Assembly: GCA_943788835.1 (NCBI GenBank)
Contig: CALSRU010000010.1
Coordinates: forward strand, 155,426-219,425
DNA from: an uncultured Pseudomonadales bacterium
Lineage (GTDB): Bacteria > Pseudomonadota > Gammaproteobacteria > Pseudomonadales > UBA7434
Length of the DNA stretch: 64,000 bases
Direction of reading: 5' to 3'
Of this stretch, positions 44,037 through 54,021 are shown one piece after another (within the stretch, counting starts at the first letter, position 1; each line of letters begins with the position of its first letter). The notes beneath the pieces were generated by a model that was given only the letters and a program-made list of their open reading frames with translations, was not told the DNA's origin and did not search any database. The translations under genes were made by a program, and so were the position numbers.

Positions 44037-44900
44037 TTATGGCACCGCTTTGCTTAACCGCAACGCCATTTCGTACACTGTATTTTTATTGACACCAGTC
44101 AGCCGGACCGCCAAGGCCACCGACTGCTTTACCGATAATTCTGCCAGCAATACTATCAGCATCTTCTCTAATTCAGGTAGCTCATCTGCTTGCTGTTGCT
44201 CGCGCGACAGACCCTCAACTGCGAGCACGATCTCACCGCGCTGCTGATTTTGATCCGCTGCGACTCGCTCAAGTAAATTACCCAAACTATCGGCTATTAA
44301 GGTTTCAAATCGCTTAGTTAGTTCCCGTGCCAAAACGGCCTTACGCTCAATACCAAACACCTCAACCATCGCCTTTAACGAGTCTTGCACCCGATGCGGC
44401 GATTCATAAAAAACCAAGGTGCGAGGCTCCAGCGCCAAACCAGTCAATTGCTTGCGCCGGCCCTCGGCTTTGGCTGGCAAGAACCCTTCAAATATAAATC
44501 GATCGGTAGGTAAACCCGCCACCGACAGCGCAGTGATCAAAGCACTCGCTCCAGGCACTGGCACCACACGAATATTACGCGCCCGAGCCTGACTGACCAA
44601 TTTATAGCCAGGGTCAGCAATAAGCGGTGTCCCCGCATCGCTGATCAACGCCACCGCTTGGCCCGCTTCTATTTTTTCAAGTAACCGTTCAGCCACCATA
44701 GCATCGCTATGATCATGGTAAGCCGCCATAGGCGTGTCAATATCGAAGTGCTGTAATAACTGGCCGCTGTGGCGAGTATCTTCAGCCGCAATCAAGTCAG
44801 CCCCCTGTAAAACCTGCACCGCCCTATGCGTCATGTCAGCCAGATTACCGATTGGCGTCGATACAACATATAATGCTGCTTCGAGTGTTCGGTTAGCCAT
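44037..44900 (-). CDS. rsmI: 16S rRNA (cytidine1402-2'-O)-methyltransferase RsmI
   Basis: A 287-residue SAM methyltransferase that modifies C1402 in the 16S decoding centre. Motifs are ALYVVSTPIGNLADMTHRAVQVL, AAEDTRHSGQLL, GTPLIADPGYKLV and VVPVPGASALITALSVAGLPTDRFIFEGFLP, all diagnostic of the YraL/RsmI family. The ATG at 44900 is preferred over a TTG at 44915. Diverges from lpoA, as in many gammaproteobacteria. Confidence 0.94.
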   Translation of the reverse strand: MANRTLEAALYVVSTPIGNLADMTHRAVQVLQGADLIAAEDTRHSGQLLQHFDIDTPMAAYHDHSDAMVAERLLEKIEAGQAVALISDAGTPLIADPGYKLVSQARARNIRVVPVPGASALITALSVAGLPTDRFIFEGFLPAKAEGRRKQLTGLALEPRTLVFYESPHRVQDSLKAMVEVFGIERKAVLARELTKRFETLIADSLGNLLERVAADQNQQRGEIVLAVEGLSREQQQADELPELEKMLIVLLAELSVKQSVALAVRLTGVNKNTVYEMALRLSKAVP

Positions 44901-44993
44901 AGTCACTTTGCTCAATGTTTTTCAACCTGTGAGTGGATATGGGGCCATAGCAATGGCAGGCCTCGTTTAGCAGCGCACAGCACAAACCGGTTA

Positions 44994-47009
44994 ATGCACC
45001 AGTTCTTCCCACTATTGAAGGGCCACAAATTGCCTTGTTCAGATCCATCAGATCAGCCAGATCAAAACGCCGCTCCGCGCAAGCAGTTACTCGCCATTGT
45101 ACCTGATGCGGCTAGGCCTGCTATCCACACAGGTACAGTGAGCTATTGGCGGTTGCTTACATTCAGCTTTTTGACTTTTTGGTTAGCAAGCTGCAGCAGC
45201 AACTTGCCCTACCCGGACGGACAAGACTCATTCCCTGAAGTTATTGATAGTGATGGTACGCTGGGCCATACACCAAAAGAGCTACAGGCTCTAGATGACC
45301 TCCTGCTGCAAGCGAGCCTTGAGCATGACCTCAACGGCATGGTTTCAGCTTCATTGGCTACACAACTGATTGATGCTGCAAGCCGCGAGCAACGCGATGA
45401 AATCGCTCAGGGCATACTGAACACAACTGACACTAGCACCATGTCGATTGATGAATACGCACGTTTCTCGCTCGCCGCCACCCAGTACTGGAATAACACC
45501 AGCCAATTTGAGTCCGCTTACCGATGGCTGCACAGTAGTATTTTTCAAAGCCAGCTGCCCATGATGTCGGCCGAAGACCAAATTAATTTGAGTTTGGCGC
45601 GGTCTGAAACGCTCTATGGACTTGCCTACTATGCGGCCAGTGCTATGGAACGTATTTTTTTAGAAGCCCTCATAGACGACCCCGTACTGCAACAAAGTAA
45701 TGCCGATAAAATATGGTTGGCTCTTCTGCAGCTAGATCCAGAAAAATTGCGGCAACAGTACCAGCTCGCAAAAAACAATTCTTATAAGGCCTGGCTCGAG
45801 CTAGCCATCGTGCAGCAAAATATCGAAATCGATGTTGCTACACAAGCCGCCCAAATTAAGCAGTGGCAACTTCGCTGGCCTAATCATGCAGCAGCCCAAC
45901 AGTTGCCACCATCAGTACGCACATTTGAAGCCGTCGCAAAAACCCAACCGACCTCTGTGGGTGTTTTCTTACCCTTGAGTGGTCCGCTGTCAAAAGCCAG
46001 CCAATCCATTCGAGATGGTGTTGCCGCCGCACACTTTGCCGCTATAGCGCGCAACGAAAATACGCCCATGCTCACATTCTACGACACGTCGAGCCAGTCA
46101 ATTGATGAGCTTTACACGCGCGCACAGCAGGATGACATCGACTTAATTATTGGGCCGCTGCACAAAGACAATGTCAAAGCGCTGTTTACCATGCCTTCAG
46201 ATATACCCATCCTCACACTCAATGTCATTGCAGACGACCTTCCGCCGCCGCTCAACATTGTGCAATTCGGCTTGTCTGCCGACGATGAAGCGCATCAGCT
46301 AGCCACGTTTGCCCACCAACAGCGCTACCAAAACATCTTGCTTTTGCATGTTGATAATGGCTGGGCCGAACGCGCCGCACAAGAATTTACTCAGCAATGG
46401 CGCGCACAAGGCGGCGGCAGCTTAAGTCGGCAAGCCCTCTCAAGCGATGGAAGTTACTCTCGTGAAATCGCCAATAGTCTAGCCTTAAACCAGAGCGAAG
46501 CTAGGCATAGCCGCCTCCAGAATGTGCTGGGACAGCGGCTCGAATTCATGCCGCGTCGAAGGCAAGACATCGACTGCATTGTGCTGTTCGCCAACAGCCA
46601 GCAAGCCAAAGCGATTAAACCCCTGCTGGCATATCATTATGCCGGTAAATTGCCGGTCTTAAGCAGCTCACAAGTATTTGACGGTGGTGTTGTCGGGAGC
46701 AGTAATCGCGATCTCAATGGCTTGATTTTTAGTGAGATACCGTGGGTACTCAATAGCAGTGAAAACTATCAGCCGCTACCTACAATCTATCGCGAAAATA
46801 AGAGTCTTAACCGCTTATTCGCCATGGGCGTTGATGCTTACTACTTGCATGGGCGCTTAAATCAACTGTCCAGTAATCCTAGCCACCAAATACCAGCGAA
46901 TACCGGCAAGCTATCGATTGTCGATCATCGCATCGTCAGACAACTGCCACTGGCTAAATTTCAAAATGGCAAAGCCGTACCACTGAGTGTCAATAGTCTT
47001 GTGAATTGA
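44994..47009 (+). CDS. lpoA: Penicillin-binding protein activator LpoA
   Basis: A 671-residue outer-membrane lipoprotein that reaches through the peptidoglycan layer to activate PBP1A. The lipobox LASC (in WRLLTFSFLTFWLASCSSN) lies at residues 63-67. An N-terminal TPR-like helical half is followed by a periplasmic-binding-protein-like half (SVGVFLPLSGPLSKASQSIRDGV, then DLIIGPLHKDNVKAL). The 50 residues before the signal segment are unusual; a GTG at 45138, preceded by AGG, would give a compact lipoprotein signal and may be the true start. Same operon order as in E. coli (lpoA-yraN-diaA-dolP). Confidence 0.9.
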   Translation: MHQFFPLLKGHKLPCSDPSDQPDQNAAPRKQLLAIVPDAARPAIHTGTVSYWRLLTFSFLTFWLASCSSNLPYPDGQDSFPEVIDSDGTLGHTPKELQALDDLLLQASLEHDLNGMVSASLATQLIDAASREQRDEIAQGILNTTDTSTMSIDEYARFSLAATQYWNNTSQFESAYRWLHSSIFQSQLPMMSAEDQINLSLARSETLYGLAYYAASAMERIFLEALIDDPVLQQSNADKIWLALLQLDPEKLRQQYQLAKNNSYKAWLELAIVQQNIEIDVATQAAQIKQWQLRWPNHAAAQQLPPSVRTFEAVAKTQPTSVGVFLPLSGPLSKASQSIRDGVAAAHFAAIARNENTPMLTFYDTSSQSIDELYTRAQQDDIDLIIGPLHKDNVKALFTMPSDIPILTLNVIADDLPPPLNIVQFGLSADDEAHQLATFAHQQRYQNILLLHVDNGWAERAAQEFTQQWRAQGGGSLSRQALSSDGSYSREIANSLALNQSEARHSRLQNVLGQRLEFMPRRRQDIDCIVLFANSQQAKAIKPLLAYHYAGKLPVLSSSQVFDGGVVGSSNRDLNGLIFSEIPWVLNSSENYQPLPTIYRENKSLNRLFAMGVDAYYLHGRLNQLSSNPSHQIPANTGKLSIVDHRIVRQLPLAKFQNGKAVPLSVNSLVN

Positions 47010-47050
47010 CGCTTGTTCGAGAAAAATCATAAACAAAACAAGGATGTTAT

Positions 47051-47470
47051 ATGCGGCACGAAGCCAACGTCAAAACAACCACCGACACAGGCGCAAAAAT
47101 TGAAAAAGTTGTGCTGAATTTTCTTATCAAGGAAGGGTTAAAAAAAGTCACTGCCAATTACCGCTGCAAACTCGGTGAAATAGACCTCATTATGCTTGAG
47201 GATAAAACGTTAGTTTTTGTGGAAGTGCGGTTTCGCAAACAAGACACTTTTGGTGGCGGCGCCGCTAGTGTAACCTTAGCCAAACAACGTAAACTGGCAC
47301 AAACGGCTAGCCTTTATGTTCAACGCAACAATGTTCAGTCAGCCTGTCGCTTCGATGTGGTTGATGTTTCTAGCCATGAGCTCACACGCAATGCGAATAG
47401 AAATGCCTTTAACATCCACCACAGCTATCAAATCAACTGGATACGCGATGCCTTTTTACCGCCTGAATAA
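47051..47470 (+). CDS. yraN: YraN family (UPF0102) endonuclease-like protein
   Basis: A 139-residue protein with a PD-(D/E)xK nuclease-like fold. The core GEIDLIMLEDKTLVFVEVRFRK has the acidic pair and Glu-x-Arg motif. The role is not firmly known. A strong AAGGA site precedes the ATG. Located between lpoA and diaA as in E. coli. Confidence 0.9.
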   Translation: MRHEANVKTTTDTGAKIEKVVLNFLIKEGLKKVTANYRCKLGEIDLIMLEDKTLVFVEVRFRKQDTFGGGAASVTLAKQRKLAQTASLYVQRNNVQSACRFDVVDVSSHELTRNANRNAFNIHHSYQINWIRDAFLPPE

Positions 47471-47494
47471 CCTTTTACCCGACGCCCTGTCCCT

Positions 47495-48124
47495 ATGAGC
47501 ATTAACCAACAGCACCCGTACATTGCTCAACACATTGCCGAAGCCATGCAGCATTTGGGCGGCTTATCGGACGAAATACTAGAAAAAATGGAAGATGCCG
47601 CTGCACATATTAGTGAACAGCTGGTAGCTGGGCACAAATTACTGGTACTAGGCACCCCAGGAATCGCGCCATTGGGCGATTTACTCTGTTACAACCTGTT
47701 ACATCGCTACCCGGATCAGCGTCCAGCTCTACCTGCAATCGCCCTGAGCGGCATCATTGCCTATGACGAATCGACCACCGATCAGGATCCTGATTCGAAT
47801 AGTCAGAAAGCCAACTTCCGCACCTTTTTTCGTGCGGTTGAGGCCATAGCCAACAGTGGCGATGCATTGATTGTGCTGGCAGACCAACGCCTTCCTGGCA
47901 TTTTGGGCGCGCTCGAACAGTTGTATGTCGGCCGCGGTGTAAGCAGCGTAATGATTGCACCCGATGGCACCGGATTAGCCAACCGCTCCAACAGTCACAC
48001 AATACAATTATCGTTAGAATGCGATACTATAGCCGGCATACATGAGACTACCTTATTTATTTTAAATACACTTGGCGATATGATTGAATCCAGCGTATTT
48101 GGTGGTTATCACCCCCCCGAATGA
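47495..48124 (+). CDS. diaA: SIS-domain protein DiaA
   Basis: A 209-residue phosphosugar-isomerase-like protein. DiaA binds DnaA and times replication initiation. The SIS fold is seen in HKLLVLGTPGIAPLGDLLCYNLL and DALIVLADQRLPGILGALEQLYV. It is related to GmhA, and only the operon position (after yraN, before dolP) separates the two. Starts 24 bases after yraN. Confidence 0.85.
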   Translation: MSINQQHPYIAQHIAEAMQHLGGLSDEILEKMEDAAAHISEQLVAGHKLLVLGTPGIAPLGDLLCYNLLHRYPDQRPALPAIALSGIIAYDESTTDQDPDSNSQKANFRTFFRAVEAIANSGDALIVLADQRLPGILGALEQLYVGRGVSSVMIAPDGTGLANRSNSHTIQLSLECDTIAGIHETTLFILNTLGDMIESSVFGGYHPPE

Positions 48125-48173
48125 ACGCCACTACATCTCAATCATGCCATTACCAACCACCCAGGTAACTGCG

Positions 48174-48809
48174 ATGCTAAACATAAACATCCTCAACATG
48201 CTTTCAGCGTTCCGCTCATACAGCCGCACAGTGTCAACATCCGCTAAAACATTGCCCTTTTTACTCACCACGATGCTGCTACTGTCCAGTTGTAGCACGA
48301 TGATCTCTGCCACGCGGCAAAGCCCAATTAGCGAAGACTATGGTAAACGCACGCCGGGCGCCCTAGTAGACGACAGCTTTATTGAGACAAAATCGAGCGT
48401 GAACTTAAAAAAGCTGGATGCCCGCTTCAAACAATCACAAGTTAATATCACCAGCTACAACGGTGTGGTTTTATTATCGGGTAATGTTCCGGTTGGCGAG
48501 TTGCGCGAAAGTGCTACTGCCACCGTTCAAAAAATTCGTAAAGTGAGACGGGTACACAATGAACTCAATGTTTCACCACCGCGCTCGGTAGGTGCCAAAA
48601 TGAACGACTCTTGGCTCGCCACAAAGCTTCGCACACGATTTTTGTTTGACAAAAATATCGAAAGCAGTCGCATCAAAGTGGTTGCAAATGATGGAGTGAT
48701 CTATCTTTTAGGTTTGGTCAACCATGAAGAGGCCGATGCTATTGTCGATGCCGCGAAAAACACTTATGGCCTACAAAAAATAGTGCGGGTGTTTGAATAT
48801 ATCGATTAA
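48174..48809 (+). CDS. dolP: BON-domain outer-membrane lipoprotein DolP (YraP)
   Basis: A 211-residue lipoprotein with two BON domains, linked in E. coli to outer-membrane integrity and BAM. The signal ends in LLLSSCST. BON domain one is around residues 80-140 (VNITSYNGVVLLSGNVP), two around 150-211 (IKVVANDGVIYLLGLVNHEEADAIVDAAKN). The ATG at 48174 has an AGGTAA site; earlier in-frame ATGs overlap diaA without one. Confidence 0.88.
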   Translation: MLNINILNMLSAFRSYSRTVSTSAKTLPFLLTTMLLLSSCSTMISATRQSPISEDYGKRTPGALVDDSFIETKSSVNLKKLDARFKQSQVNITSYNGVVLLSGNVPVGELRESATATVQKIRKVRRVHNELNVSPPRSVGAKMNDSWLATKLRTRFLFDKNIESSRIKVVANDGVIYLLGLVNHEEADAIVDAAKNTYGLQKIVRVFEYID

Positions 48810-48836
48810 GCGTTTTTCTCAGAGGCTAGCGCTCTA

Positions 48837-49274
48837 TCACTTAACGATATGTAGACTTGGCTTTTGCTCGCTAACACCTTCTTTTTGATGACTCGATACC
48901 AGTTTAGGCCCACGAGGCGGCTCATCACTTGGCGACGGGTCTTGACCCGCGTCGAACATCATGCCCTGGCCATTTTCCTTGGCATAGATCCCTAAGATCG
49001 CGCTCAAGGGGGCATACACATCCATCGGGATACCTGAAAAGCGAGCGTTAAAGTGGATGCCTTGGTTGTCGATACTCAGCTGCATAACTGCTTGCGGCGC
49101 GACATTAAGTACGATCTGTCCTTCCTTAACAAAGTCCTGCGGGACCTCAACACCGGGCCGATAGGCATCAACCAGCACATAGGGTGTACATTTATTATCG
49201 ACAATCCACTGGTATAAGGCGTTAATTAGATAAGGCTTGCTCGACGACATGGCCGGCTTTTTGATATCGCTCAT
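48837..49274 (-). CDS. sspB: ClpXP specificity-enhancing factor SspB
   Basis: A 145-residue adaptor that brings ssrA-tagged proteins to ClpXP. The core NALYQWIVDNKCTPYVLVDAYRPGVEVPQDFVKEGQIVLNV and FSGIPMDVYAPLSAILGIYAKENGQGMMF is diagnostic, and the C-terminus SLHIVK is the ClpX-binding tail (family pattern LRVVK). Follows sspA. Confidence 0.94.
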   Translation of the reverse strand: MSDIKKPAMSSSKPYLINALYQWIVDNKCTPYVLVDAYRPGVEVPQDFVKEGQIVLNVAPQAVMQLSIDNQGIHFNARFSGIPMDVYAPLSAILGIYAKENGQGMMFDAGQDPSPSDEPPRGPKLVSSHQKEGVSEQKPSLHIVK

Positions 49275-49350
49275 ATGACCAACCTGCTTTTTTGCATGAC
49301 TGCATTCGGGCTTAAACGCTCTACCGCTTAGGTATTAAGCCCGGCACGTA

Positions 49351-50025
49351 CTATTTGTGAACGCGCATTTCTAATTCTTGATCAGTCAGGCTTTCCTGAA
49401 ATGAAGGCATGTCAAATATGCGCTTCATGTACTCTAACAGGGGTTTGACCTGCTTGGTAGCTGGCAACTTTACACCCAAATGGTCTAGACGCCATAAAAT
49501 CGGGCCCAAACAACAGTCAACCAAGGTGAACTCGTCGCTCATAAAAAAAGGCTTTTCAGAGAAGATTGGCGCAATGCCAGTAAAACCGTCGGCCAACTCC
49601 TTCGTATATTTATCAAGATTTTTGACGCGACCACTTTCAATGCTATCGACAATAGAGCACCAGTCGCGCTCTATTCGATAAATATAAAGGCGGCTTTCGC
49701 CACGCGCCACAGGATAGACAGGGAGTAAAGGCGGATGCGGGAAACGCTCATCAAGATACTCCATAATAACTTTCGATTCATAAAGAACCAGATCGCGATC
49801 GAGCAGCGTCGGCAGCGTGCCGTAGGGGTTAACCTCAACCAAGTCTTTGGGCAGTGCTTTACTGTCAGTGTCGACAATATTACAAGTCACACCTTTCTCA
49901 GCCAGAACAATACGCACTCTATGGCTGTAGTGACTGACAGGATCGGACATCAGCGTCATCGTTGAACGACGAGCCATCGCATCTAGAGGGTCATTTTCTT
50001 GAGTAGTAGTATTAATGATCGACAT
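49351..50025 (-). CDS. sspA: Stringent starvation protein A (SspA), glutathione-S-transferase-like
   Basis: A 224-residue RNA-polymerase-associated protein of the GST fold. TLMSDPVSHYSHRVRIVLAEKGV and VNPYGTLPTLLDRDLVLYESKVIMEYLDERFPHP are diagnostic. The ATG at 50025 overlaps the cytochrome b/c1 gene by 14 bases and is tight to its GGAAGG; an ATG at 49977 would give 208 residues and a more usual start. Cotranscribed downstream of the bc1 genes, as in Pseudomonas. Confidence 0.93.
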   Translation of the reverse strand: MSIINTTTQENDPLDAMARRSTMTLMSDPVSHYSHRVRIVLAEKGVTCNIVDTDSKALPKDLVEVNPYGTLPTLLDRDLVLYESKVIMEYLDERFPHPPLLPVYPVARGESRLYIYRIERDWCSIVDSIESGRVKNLDKYTKELADGFTGIAPIFSEKPFFMSDEFTLVDCCLGPILWRLDHLGVKLPATKQVKPLLEYMKRIFDMPSFQESLTDQELEMRVHK

Positions 50026-52063
50026 CCTTCCAATATTCTCTATTGAGCAAGTAAGCTAAAAAGAAAAAGACTGCGATAAACAGCAATACGTAAACGCCGA
50101 TGCGCTCTCGCTTAACCGCTGCTGGCTCAGCCATGTAGGTCATAAAGGTGACCAAGTTTTGAATCTCTTTATTGTATTCTTCGGCAGACAAGCTGCCAAC
50201 TACCGAGCCAGGCACTACTCGACCACAATCACCATGACTGGCATCCTCTAATGGGTTTCCAGCACCATCACGTTTTACGCCACCATTTGCCGCAAGCGCT
50301 ATCGGCGGTCTACAGCGCTGCTCGCCCTGCAAACCCAACAGCACGTGAGGCATACCAACATCTTTAAAGACCAAGTTGTTGACGCCGTAAGGCCTTGATT
50401 CATCGATGTAAAAAGAGGTGAGATAAGTGTAGAGCCACTCGGGCGAACGCGAACGCGCAGCTAGCGTTAAGTCAGGGGGCGCTGCCCCAAATGCCTTTTT
50501 GGAGTAACTTTCAGGCATCGAGATCTTCATCAGCTCCCCAATTTTGGTGTCGCGACCCAAAACCAGATGCTCGCTTGCCAGCGCCTCGGGTATACCGAGA
50601 TCCGCAGCTAACCTTCCCCACCGCATGTATTGAGCCGAATGGCAGCCCATGCAATAGTTGACAAACGTAGCCGCACCGCGCTGCATTGCGTCATTGTCTT
50701 GTAAGTCAATGTCGATATCCGCACAGGGAATGGCACCGCAATCAAAAGCCGACTCCGCCGCAACCACTTTGAGCGGAATAACGGAAAGTGCCAAAATCAA
50801 AGCCAGCACGGCCATCGAACCAAAGAAACCCATGCCGCCACTGGTGGTTACTCGCTCGGGCACCGGTTTGGTTTTTTCCATCGATGTGTAAAACGGCATC
50901 GCCAAGAAGAAACCGAAATAGATCACTGTACAGATCTGCGCCAATAGCGTTCTGCCTGGCGTAGGAGCCCAAACGCCTAGAACACCCAAGATAATGAACG
51001 AGGAAATAAAGGCAACCAGCGCCACCTTACTCGCACGACCACGGTAACGGATGGACTTAACCGGGCTGCGATCTAACCATGGCAGCAAAAACGGGATGGC
51101 TACTGAAGCGGCAAAAAATACGAAACCCCAAAACTTATCCGGAATAGCCCGCAATACCGAGTAGTAGGGAGTAAAGTACCAGACCGGTGCGATATGCTCA
51201 GGCGTCTTTAACGGATTGGCAATTTCAAAGTTGGGGGCTTCTAAAAACAAGCCACCCACCTCCGGCATAAAGAACATCACAAAACAAAAGGCAAACAAGA
51301 ACACAGCAATCGCTTGCAGATCGTGCACTGTGTAGTAAGGGTGAAACGCAATGCCATCCAACGGCACACCGTTTTCATCTTTATGCTTCTTGATGTCAAC
51401 GCCATCAGGGTTATTTGAACCCACCTCGTGGAGTGCCAGCAGATGCATGACCACCAGCCCTAGCAAAACAATGGGCAGCGCCACAACGTGAAGCGCAAAA
51501 AAGCGATTAAGTGTGATTCCAGAAATAAGGTAATCACCGCGAAACCACTCCACTAGCGCGTCGCCGATTACCGGGATCGCACCAAACAAAGAAATAATAA
51601 CCTGCGCACCCCAATAAGACATTTGACCCCAGGGCAGCACGTAGCCCATGAAAGCCTCGGCCATCAAGACGATAAAGATCATCATGCCGAAGATCCAAAT
51701 CAACTCACGTGGCTTTTTATATGAACCGTATATCAAGGCTCGATACATATGCAGATAGACCACGATGAAAAATGCTGAGGCGCCGGTAGAGTGCATGTAG
51801 CGAAGAATCCAACCGTAGTCGACATCCCGCATAATGTACTCAACTGAGGCAAAGGCCTCTTCCTGGCTTGGCACGTAGTTCATGGTGAGCCATATGCCGG
51901 TAATCAGTTGGTTGACCAAAACCACCAAAGACAGTACGCCAAAGAAATACCAGAAATTAAAGTTTTTTGGCGCATAGTAGGCACCCATGTGCGTATTCCA
52001 CGCACGCATGATAGGCAGACGCTCGTCAATCCAGCCCCGTAAATTTAGTAACCAATTACCCAT
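50012..52063 (-). CDS. Cytochrome b-cytochrome c1 fusion, ubiquinol-cytochrome c reductase
   Basis: A single 683-residue frame holding both cytochrome subunits of the bc1 complex. Residues 1-405 are cytochrome b (haem His pairs around 91/105 and 192/207, and PPVWYF-type IAPVWYFTPYYSVLRAIPD for the Qo site). Residues 411-436 (MGFFGSMAVLALILALSVIPLKVVAA) look like an internal signal peptide, and from 437 follows cytochrome c1 with CMGCH (471-475) and a C-terminal membrane anchor (IGVYVLLFIAVFFFLAYLL). In Pseudomonas these are two genes. The ATG overlaps the petA stop codon (TAATG). Confidence 0.88.
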   Translation of the reverse strand: MGNWLLNLRGWIDERLPIMRAWNTHMGAYYAPKNFNFWYFFGVLSLVVLVNQLITGIWLTMNYVPSQEEAFASVEYIMRDVDYGWILRYMHSTGASAFFIVVYLHMYRALIYGSYKKPRELIWIFGMMIFIVLMAEAFMGYVLPWGQMSYWGAQVIISLFGAIPVIGDALVEWFRGDYLISGITLNRFFALHVVALPIVLLGLVVMHLLALHEVGSNNPDGVDIKKHKDENGVPLDGIAFHPYYTVHDLQAIAVFLFAFCFVMFFMPEVGGLFLEAPNFEIANPLKTPEHIAPVWYFTPYYSVLRAIPDKFWGFVFFAASVAIPFLLPWLDRSPVKSIRYRGRASKVALVAFISSFIILGVLGVWAPTPGRTLLAQICTVIYFGFFLAMPFYTSMEKTKPVPERVTTSGGMGFFGSMAVLALILALSVIPLKVVAAESAFDCGAIPCADIDIDLQDNDAMQRGAATFVNYCMGCHSAQYMRWGRLAADLGIPEALASEHLVLGRDTKIGELMKISMPESYSKKAFGAAPPDLTLAARSRSPEWLYTYLTSFYIDESRPYGVNNLVFKDVGMPHVLLGLQGEQRCRPPIALAANGGVKRDGAGNPLEDASHGDCGRVVPGSVVGSLSAEEYNKEIQNLVTFMTYMAEPAAVKRERIGVYVLLFIAVFFFLAYLLNREYWKDVDH

Positions 52064-52659
52064 TACGCTATCTCTCCATCAATACCAATTACCATGACGC
52101 TTTTAGATTCAAACGAATACGGCGGTACTTTAAGATTATCGGAAGCAGGCGAACCCTTATAAACTCGCCCAGCCATATCAAAACGCGAACCATGACAGGC
52201 ACAAAAAAAGCCGCCCTGCCAATCAGGTCCTGGTGCTGCGGCATCAAGCTTGGTGATATATTTAGGCGAGCACCCTAGGTGCGTGCAAAGACCCACCAAA
52301 ACCAAGTATTCGCTGTTAATAGCGCGATCTTCTTTGCTGACGTACGTTGGCTGCTGATCGACATTAGCCGAGTCAGCATCTTTGAGTTCGGGGTTGATCG
52401 CCGCTAGACCGTCGAGCTGATCTTGTGTGCGACGCACGACAAATACAGGCTGGCCTCGCCACTCAACACGCACCAACTGACCCGGCTCGACTTTGCTAAA
52501 GTCGAATCTAACCGGAGCGCCTGCAGCTTTAGCTTTGGCGCTCGGATTCCATGAGCCTACAAAAGGCACAGCAATTCCGACCACTCCCGCCACGCCAACT
52601 ACAGAGGTTGCCGTGGTGAGGAATCTACGGCGGCCCGTGTTCTTCACATCGCTACTCAT
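52063..52659 (-). CDS. petA: Rieske iron-sulphur subunit of the bc1 complex
   Basis: A 198-residue membrane-anchored [2Fe-2S] protein. Twin-arginine signal/anchor SDVKNTGRRRFLTTATSVVGVAGVVGIA, then cluster-binding motifs CTHLGC and CACHGSRFD. It passes electrons from ubiquinol to cytochrome c1. The ATG at 52659 has a GGGAGA site; the extended frame upstream is rejected. Overlaps the cytochrome b/c1 start. Confidence 0.95.
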   Translation of the reverse strand: MSSDVKNTGRRRFLTTATSVVGVAGVVGIAVPFVGSWNPSAKAKAAGAPVRFDFSKVEPGQLVRVEWRGQPVFVVRRTQDQLDGLAAINPELKDADSANVDQQPTYVSKEDRAINSEYLVLVGLCTHLGCSPKYITKLDAAAPGPDWQGGFFCACHGSRFDMAGRVYKGSPASDNLKVPPYSFESKSVMVIGIDGEIA

Positions 52660-53164
52660 GATGTATCTCCCAAAATATTTTGACTTTACCTGACTACTGA
52701 TCAGTAACCCTGAGTGACCGAAAACTATGCCGCTCACTGATTTCTTCGAACAGTGCACTCTTGTTGGACATCGCAATATCGCTACCGCAATATCTATACA
52801 GCCGACGGCCTATCTTGGCTCAATATAACCTTGCATTGCAGAGGATTTACGCGCATTAAAAACCGGCTCTTTGGCGTGTCAGCGCAAAAAAATATGAAGC
52901 ACTCAGCTGCAGTGAGAAAAGAATTACCGGAAAGCCGGAGAGACGTCACCTAGATCAGGCGCGAATTTTAATTTAATCCGCCGGCCTTGTCAGAGAATTG
53001 TGCACTTTTGCAAGTAATTCCGCAGGTATAGCGCGTTTTTGCCACCCATAAAGCCCGTCGCTGCCAGCATCAACGCAAAGCCGGCATACAGCCGATACTC
53101 AAATCAAAAAAGCCCGCACAAATGGCGGGCTTTTTTGCATATCCAAAACAGCACTGCAAGCAGT
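52660..53164. other. Intergenic region between rpsI and petA
   Basis: About 500 bases that hold the rpsI terminator (53106-53136) and probably the petA promoter. Otherwise I see nothing that I can support. Confidence 0.6.
53106..53136 (-). terminator. Terminator of rplM-rpsI
   Basis: The stem AAAAGCCCGC / GCGGGCTTTT with a seven-base loop and a T run lies about 30 bases past the rpsI stop codon. Confidence 0.9.
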
Positions 53165-53557
53165 TTAACGCTTCGAAAACTGTGGGCGTTTACGCGCTTT
53201 GCGCAGCCCTACTTTTTTACGCTCGACTTCACGTGCATCGCGGGTAACAAATCCAGCCTTACGCAGCTCAGGTCGCAACGCTTCGTCGTAAGCTAGCAGC
53301 GCACGAGTAATCCCGTGACGGATTGCGCCTGCCTGACCAAAACTACCGCCGCCTTCAACGCTGACATTGACATCGAACTTAGACTCAACATCAACCAGCT
53401 GCAGTGGCTGGCGCACAATCATACGCGCTACCTGACGACCAAAAAATTCATCGATAGGGCGCTTGTTAATGGTGATGGCACCGCTACCGGCGGTGAGATA
53501 AACGCGTGCCGCTGCAGTTTTGCGACGTCCGGTTCCGTAGTATTGAGTTGCTGGCAT
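53165..53557 (-). CDS. rpsI: 30S ribosomal protein S9
   Basis: A 130-residue ribosomal protein. [22 protein letters not shown] and the basic end [16 protein letters not shown] are invariant family features. Encoded 35 bases after rplM. Confidence 0.98.
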   Translation of the reverse strand: MPATQYYGTGRRKTAAARVYLTAGSGAITINKRPIDEFFGRQVARMIVRQPLQLVDVESKFDVNVSVEGGGSFGQAGAIRHGITRALLAYDEALRPELRKAGFVTRDAREVERKKVGLRKARKRPQFSKR

Positions 53558-53592
53558 AATCTAAAGACTCGTAATTAGCAGTTCGGGAACTA

Positions 53593-54021
53593 TTACAGTT
53601 CAAGAATCTGAGGCTGTTGGGCGGTATGCGGATGCTCGGCACCAGCATAGACTTTAAGCTTACTGAACATGGCTCGGCCCAAGGGATTTCTTGGCAACAT
53701 GCCCTTCACTGCACCTTGAATGGTACGTTCTGGCGCCTTTTCAATCAGCTTCTCAAAAGAGATCGATTTCAAGCCACCGGGGTACCCAGTGTGCGAATGG
53801 TACATTTTGTCACTGGTTTTATTTCCAGTCACAACAACTTTTTCGGCATTGATAACGACAATGTAGTCGCCGGTATCAACATGCGGCGTGTATTCAGCCT
53901 TGTGCTTACCACGCAGGCGGTGAGCAATTTCGCTCGCCATACGGCCTAGAGTTTTGTTAGTTGCATCAACAACATACCAATCATGTTGTACATCAGCAGG
54001 CTTGGCGCTATAGGTTTTCAT
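53593..54021 (-). CDS. rplM: 50S ribosomal protein L13
   Basis: A 142-residue ribosomal protein with [50 protein letters not shown] and the [20 protein letters not shown] end. The ATG at 54021 gives the standard length; the upstream extension is rejected. Operon with rpsI. Confidence 0.98.
   Translation of the reverse strand: MKTYSAKPADVQHDWYVVDATNKTLGRMASEIAHRLRGKHKAEYTPHVDTGDYIVVINAEKVVVTGNKTSDKMYHSHTGYPGGLKSISFEKLIEKAPERTIQGAVKGMLPRNPLGRAMFSKLKVYAGAEHPHTAQQPQILEL

Noticed and set aside
47495..48124. Phosphoheptose isomerase GmhA instead of DiaA
   Set aside because: The operon order lpoA-yraN-diaA-dolP favours DiaA, though the fold is shared.
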